A stretch of DNA of 64,000 nucleotides from contig NZ_JAGXJN010000002.1 of assembly GCF_019091455.1 (NCBI RefSeq), positions 496,001-560,000 on the forward strand, written 5' to 3'. This document shows, piece by piece, positions 34,735 through 43,713 of this stretch; positions within the stretch are counted from its first letter, which is position 1, and the number at the start of each line of letters is the position of its first letter. A model generated the notes under the pieces. It saw only the letters and a program-made list of their open reading frames with translations. It was not told the origin of the DNA and did not search any database. Source of the DNA: Chitinophaga sp. GbtcB8 (GTDB taxonomy: Bacteria > Bacteroidota > Bacteroidia > Chitinophagales > Chitinophagaceae). The translations under genes and the position numbers were made by a program.

Positions 34735-35565
34735 TTAAACAGTAGGTACCCCGATTTCACCAAATACAGTTTCTTCTATACCTTTCCGGAACAGTTCCGC
34801 ACCCTGCCACAGGCGTTGGGCGTAAAATGCTTTTGCATCTTCGCCGGCCTGGTAGCGCAGATGATCTTTTCCATCTGTAGCGGCTTCATATACCACTTCG
34901 GCAATCGTTTCAGCAGACGAATATTTTTCCGGGTCCCACAGCCTGCCAAAAACGGAAAATACCTGCTCCATCATATTGCCATAGGCTGCATTCGGCTGGC
35001 CGGTTTGCAGGGAGCGGGTACCGAAATCAGTTTTAATAGCGCCCGGCGAAACGGTTTTGATGCCTATACCCAGCTGGCTGAATTCAAAGGAAAGGCTCTC
35101 GCTCAAGCCTTCCAGCGCCCATTTGCTGGCATGGTACACGGCTGAAAAAGGTACTGTTATTAACCCGCCTATAGATGTAATGTTGATGAACAAACCGCTT
35201 TTCTTTTCCCTGAAATGCGGGGTAAAAGCCTTAATGATCCTGATTACGCCCAGCAGGTTAGTATCCAGCTGGGTAGTGATTTGCTCATCCGTATAACTTT
35301 CCAGCGGGCCTACCAGGCCATAACCGGCATTGTTCACCACCACATCTACAGGGCCTGATGCCAGGGCCTGTTGTACGCAGGTATCTATTTGCGCCGCATT
35401 GGCAACATCCAGCTTCAGTAAGTGCACATTATCCAGCTGTGTAAGTTCCGTTTCTTTTTCAGGGCTGCGCATGGTAGCAATCACTTTCCACCCGCGGGCG
35501 GCAAATAACTGAACGGCCGCTTTACCCAAACCACTGGAAGTACCAGTAATGAAAACAGTTTTCAT
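34735..35565 (-). CDS. SDR family oxidoreductase
   Basis: 276 residues from the ATG at 35565 (a TTG three codons earlier is less likely). Classical SDR motifs: TGTSSGLGKA cofactor loop, NNAGYGLVG, catalytic Tyr-x-x-x-Lys (YHASKWA) and PGAIKTDF. Cytosolic, NADP(H) likely from the basic residue pattern after the second strand (ATMRSPEK). An AraC gene ends 84 bp upstream on the same strand and may control it. Substrate unknown. Confidence 0.93.
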   Translation of the reverse strand: MKTVFITGTSSGLGKAAVQLFAARGWKVIATMRSPEKETELTQLDNVHLLKLDVANAAQIDTCVQQALASGPVDVVVNNAGYGLVGPLESYTDEQITTQLDTNLLGVIRIIKAFTPHFREKKSGLFINITSIGGLITVPFSAVYHASKWALEGLSESLSFEFSQLGIGIKTVSPGAIKTDFGTRSLQTGQPNAAYGNMMEQVFSVFGRLWDPEKYSSAETIAEVVYEAATDGKDHLRYQAGEDAKAFYAQRLWQGAELFRKGIEETVFGEIGVPTV

Positions 35566-35649
35566 TTGATTCAATTTTAAAAAGATTAAAGAATAGTGTA
35601 GTGTGCCGGTAAAAGGCTTTACCGGTTGTATTAATTGATTAAGCGGCGT

Positions 35650-36450
35650 TTATACCATGGACGGATTTACGCCAAAGAATTGTTTAAAGGAATAAGAGAA
35701 GTGCGAAAGGGTTTCAAACCCTACATCCAGGTACACATCCGACGGTTTTTCGCCCCGCTCCTTGATCAGCTGATAGGCTTCCTGCAACCGCTTTTGCTGC
35801 AGCCAGCGGTTAGGCGTTGTATGAAATACTTTTTCAAAATCACGTTTAAAGGTGGCCAGGCTTCTGCCCGTGAGGTAGGCAAATCTTTTCATGTCCACAT
35901 TATACCGGAAATGCTGGTTCATAAATGCTTCCAGGTCTATTTTGCCCGGTGCGCTAAAATCAAACAGCAGGCTGGCCAACGCCGGCTGTGCCTGTAACAG
36001 CAGCAGGATGGCTTCCCGCTTTTTCAGCAATATCAGCGGTTCCGGCATGTCCAGTTTAAAATACGGCAGCAATGACTGAAAGTAATTTTCCAATAACACA
36101 TTGGGCGGCAGCTGTAATACTGCTTTCTCTATTTTGCCGGGGGCGGTATGCGCAGCATGCTCTTTATAAAAATCCAGCAGCGTATCCTGGTCCATTATAA
36201 TAGCAATAGACTGGTAATTGCCATTTGCCGGTGGATGTTTAATGAATTTTGCCAGGTGGTTCTTGGGACTGTACATATAATCCCCGGGCCTGAAAGTGCG
36301 GGTATTATTCCCATCCAGTACGGTTACCGATCCTGAGATCAGGTAACTCAGGCAATGTTCTGGCATGAAATGCTCCCCTTGCCGTTGTACCGCCGGATAT
36401 TCTGAATATACAATGCCTTGCAGGTTCTTTGCTAATTGCGCATGCTCCAT
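35650..36450 (-). CDS. AraC family transcriptional regulator
   Basis: 266 residues. The N-terminal cupin-like sensor region (EHCLSYLISGSVTVLDG, RPGDYMYSPKNHLAKF) is followed by the double helix-turn-helix (MKRFAYLTGRSLATFKRDF and KPSDVYLDVGFETLSHFSYS). This is a common AraC type placed beside an SDR or monooxygenase gene; the SDR 84 bp downstream is the natural target. Effector unknown. Confidence 0.9.
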   Translation of the reverse strand: MEHAQLAKNLQGIVYSEYPAVQRQGEHFMPEHCLSYLISGSVTVLDGNNTRTFRPGDYMYSPKNHLAKFIKHPPANGNYQSIAIIMDQDTLLDFYKEHAAHTAPGKIEKAVLQLPPNVLLENYFQSLLPYFKLDMPEPLILLKKREAILLLLQAQPALASLLFDFSAPGKIDLEAFMNQHFRYNVDMKRFAYLTGRSLATFKRDFEKVFHTTPNRWLQQKRLQEAYQLIKERGEKPSDVYLDVGFETLSHFSYSFKQFFGVNPSMV

Positions 36451-36561
36451 AGTGCCTTGCTTGAATTACGATACAAATATCAGTAATAAAACGGAGTGCA
36501 GGTTTCGTGGAAAGCTCAAAGTTGCTTTCGTTGAAAGCTCAGGATTGATAGTCTATGGACT

Positions 36562-37263
36562 TCACCGGTTAATCACCTTATCCAGGTTCCCTTTATAAAA
36601 CTCGCTCAGGGGCAGCTCCAGCTCTCCTATACAAACCAGGTCGCGTTTAATAGCTGTGATCTTAGGGGCTGCAATAATGAAAGATTTATGGGTGCGTATA
36701 AACTGCGCGGGTGGTAACTTTTCTTCAATGGCTTTCATGCTCATACGCGTGATCACCGGTTTTTTGGAGGAGCCTACATGGATCTTGATGTAATCTTTCA
36801 GCCCTTCCACGTACAGGATATCTGCTATCAATACCTTTACCAGCGTATATTCCACGTTCACAAAAAAGTGATCAGGCGCAGGTTCCGCAGCAGGCGTATA
36901 GGGCTGCCGTAAAAAACGCTCATGCGCTTTGTTGCAGGCTTTCATAAAACGCTCAAAGGAAACGGGCTTCAGCAGGTAATCCACCACATCCAGGTTATAG
37001 CTTTCCAGCGCATACTGCTCATAGGCGGTAATAAGAATGGTCATGGGTGGATGCGGTAAGCTTTGCAGCAGCTGCAGGCCGTTGAGCCCCGGCATCTGTA
37101 TATCCAGGAATAAGAGGTCGATGGGAGTGCTTTGCAGGATGGTGGTAGCTTCCAGCGCATTGCGGCAGGCTTTTACCAGCTGCAGGAAAGGTACCTGCCG
37201 GATGTTGTCTTCCAGCAGCTCCAGCACCAGTTTTTCATCATCTATGGCCAGGCATTGCATCAT
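36562..37263 (-). CDS. LytTR family response regulator
   Basis: 233 residues. The receiver domain has the acidic pair DDE (8-10), phosphoacceptor D54 (LLFLDIQMPG), the Thr/Ser position in ILITAYEQYA and Lys in YLLKPVSF. A LytTR DNA-binding domain follows (about 133-230; ILYVEGLKDYIKIH, RTHKSFIIA). The first codon overlaps the stop of the sensor kinase gene (ATGA), so kinase and regulator are translated together. Target genes are not apparent from the window. Confidence 0.93.
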   Translation of the reverse strand: MMQCLAIDDEKLVLELLEDNIRQVPFLQLVKACRNALEATTILQSTPIDLLFLDIQMPGLNGLQLLQSLPHPPMTILITAYEQYALESYNLDVVDYLLKPVSFERFMKACNKAHERFLRQPYTPAAEPAPDHFFVNVEYTLVKVLIADILYVEGLKDYIKIHVGSSKKPVITRMSMKAIEEKLPPAQFIRTHKSFIIAAPKITAIKRDLVCIGELELPLSEFYKGNLDKVINR

Positions 37264-38282
37264 TTTAACTGCAGGGTTAAGGTAGTGGAAAATACATCAT
37301 TTTCCTTTTGTACTGCTAAGATATGCTGTTCCGGGTATAAGAGCTTCAGGCGCGAGCTTACATTGGCCAGCCCTATGCCGGAATTAGCATCTTTACTATC
37401 CTTCACATTGTCGCCGCTGTATTTATTCCGCACTGTAAACGTAAGGCGGTTCTCCGCCACCACCAGGCGAATGTAGATCCAGGGATCATCGATCCAGCCA
37501 ATACCATGTTTAAAGGCATTTTCCACAAAAGGGATCAGCAGCATGGGCTCAATGCTGTAAGGGCCAGCGCCTTCTTCCAGCTCAATAATGGTTTCTATCT
37601 GCGTATCGCTGCCAAAGCGCAGCTTCTGCAGCTCAATATAACTTTTCAGGTAAGCGATCTCCTTATCCAGCATCACTTTTTTGCCTTCGGAATCGTAGAG
37701 CATGTACCGCATCAGCTCCGAGAGCATAATGAGGGAAGGCTCCATCAGGTCCGACTTTTTCCTGGCCAGCGACACCAGGTTCGTGAGCACATTAAACAAA
37801 AAGTGAGGGCTGATCTGCGAGCGCAGGAACTTCAGCTCCATAGCCAGCTGTTCGGCCTGCCTTTCTTTCTGCGCCTTTTCATACCGTACCTTATCCACCA
37901 CCAGCCGGTATATAATGCTGGCCACTATGAACAGCATAATGGAAAAGAACAGCATAGCGCGGATGGATGCCGTTATGGCGATCTGGGAGTAGAACGCTGC
38001 CAGGATCCCGGTTTTGGCATAATTAACGCCCATTACCAGCACCACCAGGCTCAGGATGTATAACCACCAGTACCGTTTATTCATCAGGCGGGGATACAGG
38101 AAATAGGCGTTGAGGTAAAAAGCGCAGATGTGCAGCAGCGTGCTTATGAACCAGAAACTACCCGGCAAAGCGCCGGGCGGGGGCTGGGTACCTGCTGTGA
38201 GTAAATGCGGCAGCGCCATTAACGCTCCCCAGATCAGCACATGCAGGGTTATAATACCATATATAGTATTGGTGCTCCTCAT
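37260..38282 (-). CDS. LytS-like sensor histidine kinase
   Basis: 340 residues from the ATG at 38282; a longer reading frame extends into the promoter. Four membrane helices (about 9-30, 44-64, 72-90, 108-128) without a large sensor domain. Then a His_kinase domain with H160 in QISPHFLFNVLTNL and an ATP-binding N-box (PFVENAFKHGIGW) plus GIGLANVSSRL. Partner of the overlapping LytTR regulator. The signal may be membrane-derived. Confidence 0.92.
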   Translation of the reverse strand: MRSTNTIYGIITLHVLIWGALMALPHLLTAGTQPPPGALPGSFWFISTLLHICAFYLNAYFLYPRLMNKRYWWLYILSLVVLVMGVNYAKTGILAAFYSQIAITASIRAMLFFSIMLFIVASIIYRLVVDKVRYEKAQKERQAEQLAMELKFLRSQISPHFLFNVLTNLVSLARKKSDLMEPSLIMLSELMRYMLYDSEGKKVMLDKEIAYLKSYIELQKLRFGSDTQIETIIELEEGAGPYSIEPMLLIPFVENAFKHGIGWIDDPWIYIRLVVAENRLTFTVRNKYSGDNVKDSKDANSGIGLANVSSRLKLLYPEQHILAVQKENDVFSTTLTLQLK

Positions 38283-38300
38283 TTCAACAGAATAAGTTAA

Positions 38301-38308
38301 CAAATTTA
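38301..38308 (-). promoter_or_regulatory. -7 element of the lytS/lytR-type operon
   Basis: On the minus strand TAAATTTG ends 18 bases before the kinase ATG. A TTG lies 22 nt upstream of it, slightly beyond the usual spacing. Confidence 0.45.
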
Positions 38309-38621
38309 TCTGTAGGATGTACCCGCCGCTCAAGTAGTAGATGAGACGGGGGTTTTTGTAGACAAGCGAGAGTATTTTGTATATTGGCGGCCCATAACCC
38401 GTCATCTTTAAAACGAGTACCGTGCTTATCTTCCGGAAATGCTTATTGCTGGTTATCAGCTGTATTACGCTAGGCATACAGGCCCGGCAGTATTATAGTA
38501 GAATCAGCTAATTTATCGAACTATACCCATCAAACGGCCAACTACTAACAGCCAGGAGCCAACTGCCAACAGCTAACTAAAAACCGGCCCCAAACTTGTG
38601 GCCGTTATGTAAAAAAGTCTC
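38309..38621. other. Intergenic region with imperfect CCAAC tandem words
   Basis: No gene seen. At 38538-38574 the 16-base word CCAACTRCYAACAGCY occurs twice, 21 bp apart. AACGGCC (38533-38539) and GGCCGTT (38600-38606) flank this as an inverted repeat just before the small gene at 38622. Confidence 0.4.
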
Positions 38622-38912
38622 ATGGCTGCCCAAACCATTATAATCAGCTTCAACGGTAAAGATGAGGATCTGCATGTGGAGCAGGAAACATACAACGGTA
38701 AACCTGCATATTATTTACAGGACGGTGACCTGTCCAAACGTTTTGAAGGCCATATTCCGGATAACCTGGTGATTTTTGAAACCGGGGAAGGTGTGCAATG
38801 TTCTCCCCGGGTTATTACCCTGGAAGGACGGCATATCCTGGAATCCATCTGGAATGGTATCAGAAAGAAGGGTTCAGACACTCCCCAGCCTTACGGCCCG
38901 GGATTGGGATGA
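38622..38912 (+). CDS. Small protein of unknown function, possible relative of the 85-residue protein at 39941
   Basis: 96 residues, no signal peptide. The N-terminal half alternates like beta strands (TIIISFNGKDEDLHVEQE, then PAYYLQDG). A short HIPDNLVIF motif and a final helix (HILESIWNGIRKK) follow, before a Gly/Pro tail. The order strand-strand, IP(D/E)xL, helix with IW..I matches the 85-residue protein 1 kb away. The stop codon lies in the bidirectional terminator. Confidence 0.7.
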   Translation: MAAQTIIISFNGKDEDLHVEQETYNGKPAYYLQDGDLSKRFEGHIPDNLVIFETGEGVQCSPRVITLEGRHILESIWNGIRKKGSDTPQPYGPGLG

Positions 38913-38941
38913 AAATAGTTGGCCAACGCCAACTATTTTTT
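38912..38941. terminator. Bidirectional terminator covering both stop codons
   Basis: AAAATAGTTGG (38912-38922) pairs with CCAACTATTTT (38929-38939) across a six-base loop, with A and T runs on both sides. The stop codon of the small gene (38910-38912) and that of the convergent dehydrogenase (38933-38935) both fall in it. Confidence 0.85.
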
Positions 38942-39799
38942 TACTACTTCCGCTACCGCAGTTACGTCATGCTCTCCAAATCCTGCAGCCACTGCCTGCT
39001 CTAAGAGTCCCTGCACTGTTTTGCCTACCGGCATATTGCTCCCTGTAGCTACTGATTGCTGTAATACCAGGTTGGCATCTTTCAACGCCAGCTTTAAACC
39101 AAAACCTGCGGGTAAATAATTTTCCTTTAACAAGGCTGCGCTATAGTTAATATAAACCGGTGCGCCGAAAATAGTTTGTGTAAGCATGTTCATCCACATC
39201 GCAGCATCAATGCCGCTTTGTTTGGCCAGGTGAATACCTTCTGCCATGGCTGCTACGCTGGAAAGTATCAGGTAATTGCTGCACAGCTTAGCCGCCGGTG
39301 CGCCGGTCACCTCTTTCCCAAATTCCCATATAGCTGCGCCGCCGGCATCAGATAATAAGGGTTTAATACGATCAACCTCTTCAGCGTTGCCGGATACCAG
39401 CATGTTCAGCTTGCGGGCCCTGGCTGCTTCCGGCCTGCCCAGTATAGGTGAGGAAATGTAGTAGTTGTGGTGCTGATGGTGTAAGGCTTCCAGCACAGTG
39501 GCTGTTGACGGTAAAATAGTGCTCATGGAAATGTGTACGCCGCCGCGCTTCAGGTGGGCTGCAATACCATCCGGCCCTTCCGTAATGTTTTTGAGCGCCG
39601 CATCATCCGATACAATGCTGAATACCACATCGCACATAGTGGCCAGCTCTTTTACAGATTCGCACAATATGGCGCCTTTATCTACCAGGTGCTGCGCTTT
39701 GGCTGCGGTGCGGTTATACACATACAGCTGGTGTGTTGCCAGTAAATTTTCCGCGATGGGAGTTCCTAAATTGCCGAGTCCAATAAATCCTATTTGCAT
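38933..39799 (-). CDS. 3-hydroxyisobutyrate dehydrogenase-family NAD(P)-dependent reductase
   Basis: 288 residues. Rossmann loop GFIGLGNLG (4-12), then NRT after the second strand, suggesting NADP preference. Substrate-loop region (MSTILPST) and the catalytic Lys171 with Asn175 (GAPAAKLCSNYL). The C-terminal helical domain has GFGLKLALKDANL, the family signature. Likely reduces or oxidises a beta-hydroxyacid or succinic semialdehyde/glyoxylate-type substrate; the exact one is unknown. Confidence 0.92.
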   Translation of the reverse strand: MQIGFIGLGNLGTPIAENLLATHQLYVYNRTAAKAQHLVDKGAILCESVKELATMCDVVFSIVSDDAALKNITEGPDGIAAHLKRGGVHISMSTILPSTATVLEALHHQHHNYYISSPILGRPEAARARKLNMLVSGNAEEVDRIKPLLSDAGGAAIWEFGKEVTGAPAAKLCSNYLILSSVAAMAEGIHLAKQSGIDAAMWMNMLTQTIFGAPVYINYSAALLKENYLPAGFGLKLALKDANLVLQQSVATGSNMPVGKTVQGLLEQAVAAGFGEHDVTAVAEVVKK

Positions 39800-39940
39800 G
39801 TCTTTATATTTTTGAGGGTAATATTACGCAATGCGTTGTAAGATGTGCAACAAAAAGGGGAGGAGATGGTTAAAAAAAAGAAATGCTGACAGCATTTGGG
39901 AAAAGTGCTGGCAGCAAACAAACATACACATGCAGGCAGG

Positions 39941-40198
39941 TTACGGATTCAATTTATCCAGTATCTCCTGCCAGATGAGGCGTGCGATCTGCTCGCTTTC
40001 CACGGTCTTTAAGCGGTCATCAAATTTAATATGTCCATTGGCCCTGAATTCCAGCCGTTCCGGGATGATGTTATCTAATTGTCCTTCATCTGCACCCGGT
40101 TCTACGCGGTAGGTAACTTCTTCTTCCTGGTGGTCAATGGAAATAAATAACTGATAAGGCTTATCGTTTAGTACGATAGTTATGATATGTTTTTCCAT
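39941..40198 (-). CDS. Small protein of unknown function, possible relative of the 96-residue protein at 38622
   Basis: 85 residues from the ATG at 40198; upstream codons are repeat-derived. Acidic, no signal. N-terminal strands (ITIVLNDKPYQLFISID, then EEVTYRVEP), a central NIIPERLEFRANG motif and a C-terminal helix (SEQIARLIWQEILDKLN). The layout parallels the 96-residue protein. It is divergent from the ECF sigma gene, with about 120 bp between the starts. Function unknown. Confidence 0.7.
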   Translation of the reverse strand: MEKHIITIVLNDKPYQLFISIDHQEEEVTYRVEPGADEGQLDNIIPERLEFRANGHIKFDDRLKTVESEQIARLIWQEILDKLNP

Positions 40199-40276
40199 AT
40201 TAAAAGTGCTGCAAGGCGCGTGCCATGAAAAGGGGAAATTTTGTATCTTCCCAAAGCCATAAGCAAAACGTAAGCA

Positions 40277-40307
40277 GCTTTCTGCTTTACGCTTTCTGCT
40301 TTCAGCC
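40277..40307. repeat. Short-word repeat copy upstream of the sigma gene
   Basis: GCTTTCTGC-type words repeated four times. Bases 40277-40302 are identical to 27426-27451. It ends 13 bp before the sigma factor ATG, so it lies in the leader or promoter of that gene. Confidence 0.65.
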
Positions 40308-40320
40308 AAAATCAACACTT

Positions 40321-40941
40321 ATGAAGGAAGCCATAGTACCACCGGTGGCGGCCTTGAACCAGGCTCCCGCGCAGCCGGCATGGTGGCAGCAGTTCCGGGA
40401 GGGTAACCGCGATGCTTTCGCCCTGATCTATCACACCTACGTGGATGACCTATACAGTTATGGCCTGCATTTCTGCGGAGATGCGGAAAAGGTAAAGGAC
40501 TGCCTGCAGGAGCTGTTCCAGGACCTGTGGCATAGCCGCCAGCAGCTGGCAGAAACGGTGGTACATATACGTTATTACCTGCTCACCGCATTCCGCCGCC
40601 ACCTGTTACGCAGCCTGCAGAAAGACCGGCGCTGGCGTAAAACAGACGATACCATCCCCTTTGATTTTGAATGCATTCCGCCCCGGGAACACCACATTAT
40701 CCAGGACGAGATCCGTAAGGAACAATTGCAGCAGCTGCACTCCGCCCTGGCCACTTTAACCCGCCGCCAGCGGGAAGCTATTTACCTGCGCTTTTTCCAG
40801 AACCTCTCTTACCAGGAGGTAGCTGATATGATGGGTATGAAAGTAGATTCCGTGTACAACCTTATCTCCAAAGCCATAGGGCTGTTAAAGGAAATACTGG
40901 CCCTGCCGGTGCTGCTTTTGCTGGTAAATAAAGGCGCTTAA
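40321..40941 (+). CDS. ECF sigma-70 family RNA polymerase sigma factor
   Basis: 206 residues from the ATG at 40321. Region 2 (DAFALIYHTYVDDLYSYGL and the helix KDCLQELFQDLW) and region 4 (LTRRQREAIYLRFF then LSYQEVADMMGMKVDSVYNL) are both intact; the linker is longer than usual and basic (RHLLRSLQKDRRWRKTD). This is the type that pairs with FecR anti-sigma proteins and STN-bearing SusC receptors. The FecR gene lies 3.1 kb downstream, separated by a permease, so the pairing is likely but not proven. Confidence 0.92.
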   Translation: MKEAIVPPVAALNQAPAQPAWWQQFREGNRDAFALIYHTYVDDLYSYGLHFCGDAEKVKDCLQELFQDLWHSRQQLAETVVHIRYYLLTAFRRHLLRSLQKDRRWRKTDDTIPFDFECIPPREHHIIQDEIRKEQLQQLHSALATLTRRQREAIYLRFFQNLSYQEVADMMGMKVDSVYNLISKAIGLLKEILALPVLLLLVNKGA

Positions 40942-40943
40942 AA

Positions 40944-41041
40944 CACTGTTCATATTCGCACACGGCCTGTGTTAAAACCGGACATGCCGGTAGATCAGAG
41001 TAATTGATTATCAGTGTAGTTATGAACTGGCACTGTATTGG
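40944..41041 (+). promoter_or_regulatory. Motif shared with the first FtsX permease; possible sigma-54 elements
   Basis: TTAAAACCGGACAT (40972-40985) lies 86 nt before the permease ATG and matches 13 of 14 bases of the element at 13214. CACTGTTCA precedes it at 40944. An ACCGG-N5-CCGGT palindrome (40977-40991) overlaps it. TGGCAC at 41028-41033, followed by TTGG at 41038-41041, resembles a sigma-54 -24/-12 pair with spacing one base short. Confidence 0.5.
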
Positions 41042-41070
41042 AAAACCAGCGTTGATCAATCTGCCTTCCC

Positions 41071-43440
41071 ATGTTCAGAAGTTATCTGCTCTCCGCTATC
41101 AGGATCATGCAACGTAATCTCAGCTATGTATTGTTGAATGTATTTGGGCTTACCATTAGTGTGGCCTCCTGCCTTATGACCTTTTTGATCGTACGGAATG
41201 AGCTGGGGTACGATAGCTTCCATCACAAAGCCAACCGCACTTACCGTGTTACCCTGCATGCGCTGGATTATAACCCCAGCGTGTCTATGGCTATAGCGCC
41301 CGCATTACGCAATGATTTTCCGGAGCTGGAAAACGTATCGCAGGTGTGGTACCGCAACAATGGCCTGGTAAAAATAGGACAGCAGCGTTTCCCTGCAGAT
41401 GGTTTCCTGTTTGCAGACGGGCAGTTCACCGGCATTTTTGATTACCAATGGCTGCAGGGCAATCCCCGCACCGCTTTATCAGAACCCAATACCATTGTGC
41501 TTACAGAAAGTATAGCCAGGAAATATTTTGGAGATAAGGACCCCATGGGCCAGCTCCTGAACCTGGATAACCGCCTGGACCTGAAGGTTACCGGTTTAAT
41601 TAAAGATGTACCGGGTAATACGCATTTGCCTTTCGGGTTCCTGGTATCTTTTGAAAGCATCCGCAAAGACCTTGAAAAGGGCAGCGCTATGCGCGAGTTC
41701 TATGCCATTATGGGAGGCAGCACCTATATTGTATTACCGGAACATTACCCGGTGGCAAACCTGGAAAGGAAGCTGCCCGGTTTTATTACAAAGAACTGGG
41801 GTGCGGATATTGCCAAAGAAGCCACCCTGCCTTTACAGCCCCTGCGCGATATTCACTTTGATCAGCGTTACCTCAATAATACTGTTAGCCCTACCGCTTC
41901 CCGCAGCACTTACTGGGCATTGGCCATCGTGGCATTGTTTATTATTATTACTGCCTGCATCAACTTTATTAACCTGGCCACGGCGCAGGCTACACGCCGC
42001 GCCAAAGAAGTAGGGGTGCGCAAAGTGCTGGGCGCTAACAGGCCGCAGCTCATCCGCCAGTTCCTGGGAGAAACGGCTTTCCTGGTCATTATTTCCCTGC
42101 TGCTGGGCATTATCATTGCTTACCTGTTTATGCCGCAGGCTGTTAACTGGCTGGATATTAAGCTGGATCATACGCAGATCTTCCAGCCTGTTATACTGGG
42201 TTTAGTGCTCGCATTGGGGCTGCTGATCGTTTTGCTGGCAGGCTTATACCCGGCCTTTATACAATCGGCGTTTAAACCGGTGTTGTCTTTGAAAAGCAGT
42301 ACTGGTAACAACTTCCGGGGATTAACTTTGCGTAAGAGCTTAGTATTTGTGCAGTTTGCCGCCTCCCAGATCCTGATCGTAGGCACCTTAATAGTAGCCC
42401 GGCAAATGGATTTCTTCAAAAACCAGGACCTGGGTTTTAACAAAGAAGCCGTGATCACCTTTAATCTGCCCGACGAATCCAAACAGCAGATAATAGCGCA
42501 GCAGCTGGCCAATGATCCCGGTATAAAAGATCTCAGCTTTTCTTCCGGTGCGCCTTCATACAACAGCAGCTTTGCGCCTTTCCGTGCACCGGAAATAGGC
42601 CTGACCAAAGACGATGTAACGGAGATCAAGTTCATTGATGAACATTACACCGACATGTTTGGCCTGCGTATGCTGGCCGGTAACAAGATCGTTAAGCAAC
42701 ATGAAAATGATACCACCCACCAGCTGGTGATCAATGAAACGCTCATGCACAAGCTGGGTATTCAAAACCCGCAGGATGCCATTGGTAAGGGGTTCATTGC
42801 ATCCGGCGAACCGGTTATCATTACCGGTGTTATGCAGGACTTCCAGAGTGAATCCAAGCATAAAAAGAGAAGGCCCTGCATCCTGTTATACCGTGCCGGC
42901 CGTTTCTTTAGCGCCAGCGTAAAGCTGCAGCCGCAGCACATGCCGGAAACTATTGCCCGTATTGAAAAAGTATGGACAGCCCTTTTCCCGGATGATCTGT
43001 TCGACTACGAATTTATAGATGATCATATTGCACAGTTCTATAAGCAGGAGCAGAAAGTGTACACCGCCTTCCGGCTGTTCTCTATCCTGGCTATTTTAAT
43101 AGGCTGTTTAGGACTGTATGGACTGGTTGCTTTTTCTGCCGTACAACGTACCCGCGAGGTGGGCATCCGTAAAGTATTGGGCGCCTCTATACTTAATATT
43201 GTAGGCCTCTTTGCAAAAGAATTTATGCTGCTGATAGCTATAGCCTTCCTGATAGCGGCACCGGTGGCCTATTACATGATGCACGCCTGGCTGGAGAATT
43301 TTGCTTACCACATCGGCATTAACGCCGCTATTTTCCTGGCCGCACTGGCAGTATCTTTTATTATTGCCGGGGGTACTATTGCGTATCAGTCGGTGAAGGC
43401 GGCGGTGGCTAATCCGTTGAAGAATTTGAGGACGGAGTAG
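41071..43440 (+). CDS. FtsX/MacB-like ABC transporter permease, stand-alone (second copy)
   Basis: 789 residues, the same architecture as the 13312 gene: N-terminal helix (near 17-45), periplasmic core, three helices near 285-415 after TRRAKEVGVRKVLGANRPQ, a second core and a C-terminal FtsX block (RTREVGIRKVLGAS) ending ANPLKNLRTE. No ATPase gene nearby. It sits between the sigma factor and fecR and has its own upstream motif, so it is probably not part of the sigma operon. Substrate unknown. Confidence 0.9.
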   Translation: MFRSYLLSAIRIMQRNLSYVLLNVFGLTISVASCLMTFLIVRNELGYDSFHHKANRTYRVTLHALDYNPSVSMAIAPALRNDFPELENVSQVWYRNNGLVKIGQQRFPADGFLFADGQFTGIFDYQWLQGNPRTALSEPNTIVLTESIARKYFGDKDPMGQLLNLDNRLDLKVTGLIKDVPGNTHLPFGFLVSFESIRKDLEKGSAMREFYAIMGGSTYIVLPEHYPVANLERKLPGFITKNWGADIAKEATLPLQPLRDIHFDQRYLNNTVSPTASRSTYWALAIVALFIIITACINFINLATAQATRRAKEVGVRKVLGANRPQLIRQFLGETAFLVIISLLLGIIIAYLFMPQAVNWLDIKLDHTQIFQPVILGLVLALGLLIVLLAGLYPAFIQSAFKPVLSLKSSTGNNFRGLTLRKSLVFVQFAASQILIVGTLIVARQMDFFKNQDLGFNKEAVITFNLPDESKQQIIAQQLANDPGIKDLSFSSGAPSYNSSFAPFRAPEIGLTKDDVTEIKFIDEHYTDMFGLRMLAGNKIVKQHENDTTHQLVINETLMHKLGIQNPQDAIGKGFIASGEPVIITGVMQDFQSESKHKKRRPCILLYRAGRFFSASVKLQPQHMPETIARIEKVWTALFPDDLFDYEFIDDHIAQFYKQEQKVYTAFRLFSILAILIGCLGLYGLVAFSAVQRTREVGIRKVLGASILNIVGLFAKEFMLLIAIAFLIAAPVAYYMMHAWLENFAYHIGINAAIFLAALAVSFIIAGGTIAYQSVKAAVANPLKNLRTE

Positions 43441-43450
43441 GGGGGATTAA

Positions 43451-43597
43451 GGGAAACAAAGGTTGCATTTTTTAATTGATCCATGGTATGATGATTCAGC
43501 CATATGGGAGCTTAACATTGTAACCCTGCATATGCAAATGGTGAGGCCTTTTACTGATTACATTGATAAGGAATACACAGACAATGTAATCTGGTAA
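43451..43597 (+). pseudogene. Possible gene remnant downstream of the permease
   Basis: A 49-codon open stretch with protein-like composition but no start codon near its beginning. It includes DPWYDDSAIWELNIV and ends IDKEYTDNVIW-stop at 43595-43597. In-frame stops precede it at 43448. No family recognised. It could be the tail of a deleted gene or chance coding; composition (Trp, Asp, Tyr clusters) favours a remnant. Confidence 0.3.
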
Positions 43598-43713
43598 CTA
43601 AAACGGTTTCGAACGGGGGCCATCTCCAAATTGATACATATGTCATTTCACCACCCATGCACTTATTCATGTTAGTTAAGCACCCTAAACTTTTCCAGGC
43701 GCACTCCCGCATT

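Noticed and set aside
38283..38477. 65-residue N-terminal extension of the sensor kinase
   Set aside because: The extension crosses the -7 element at 38301 and the ATG at 38282 begins directly before the first membrane helix.
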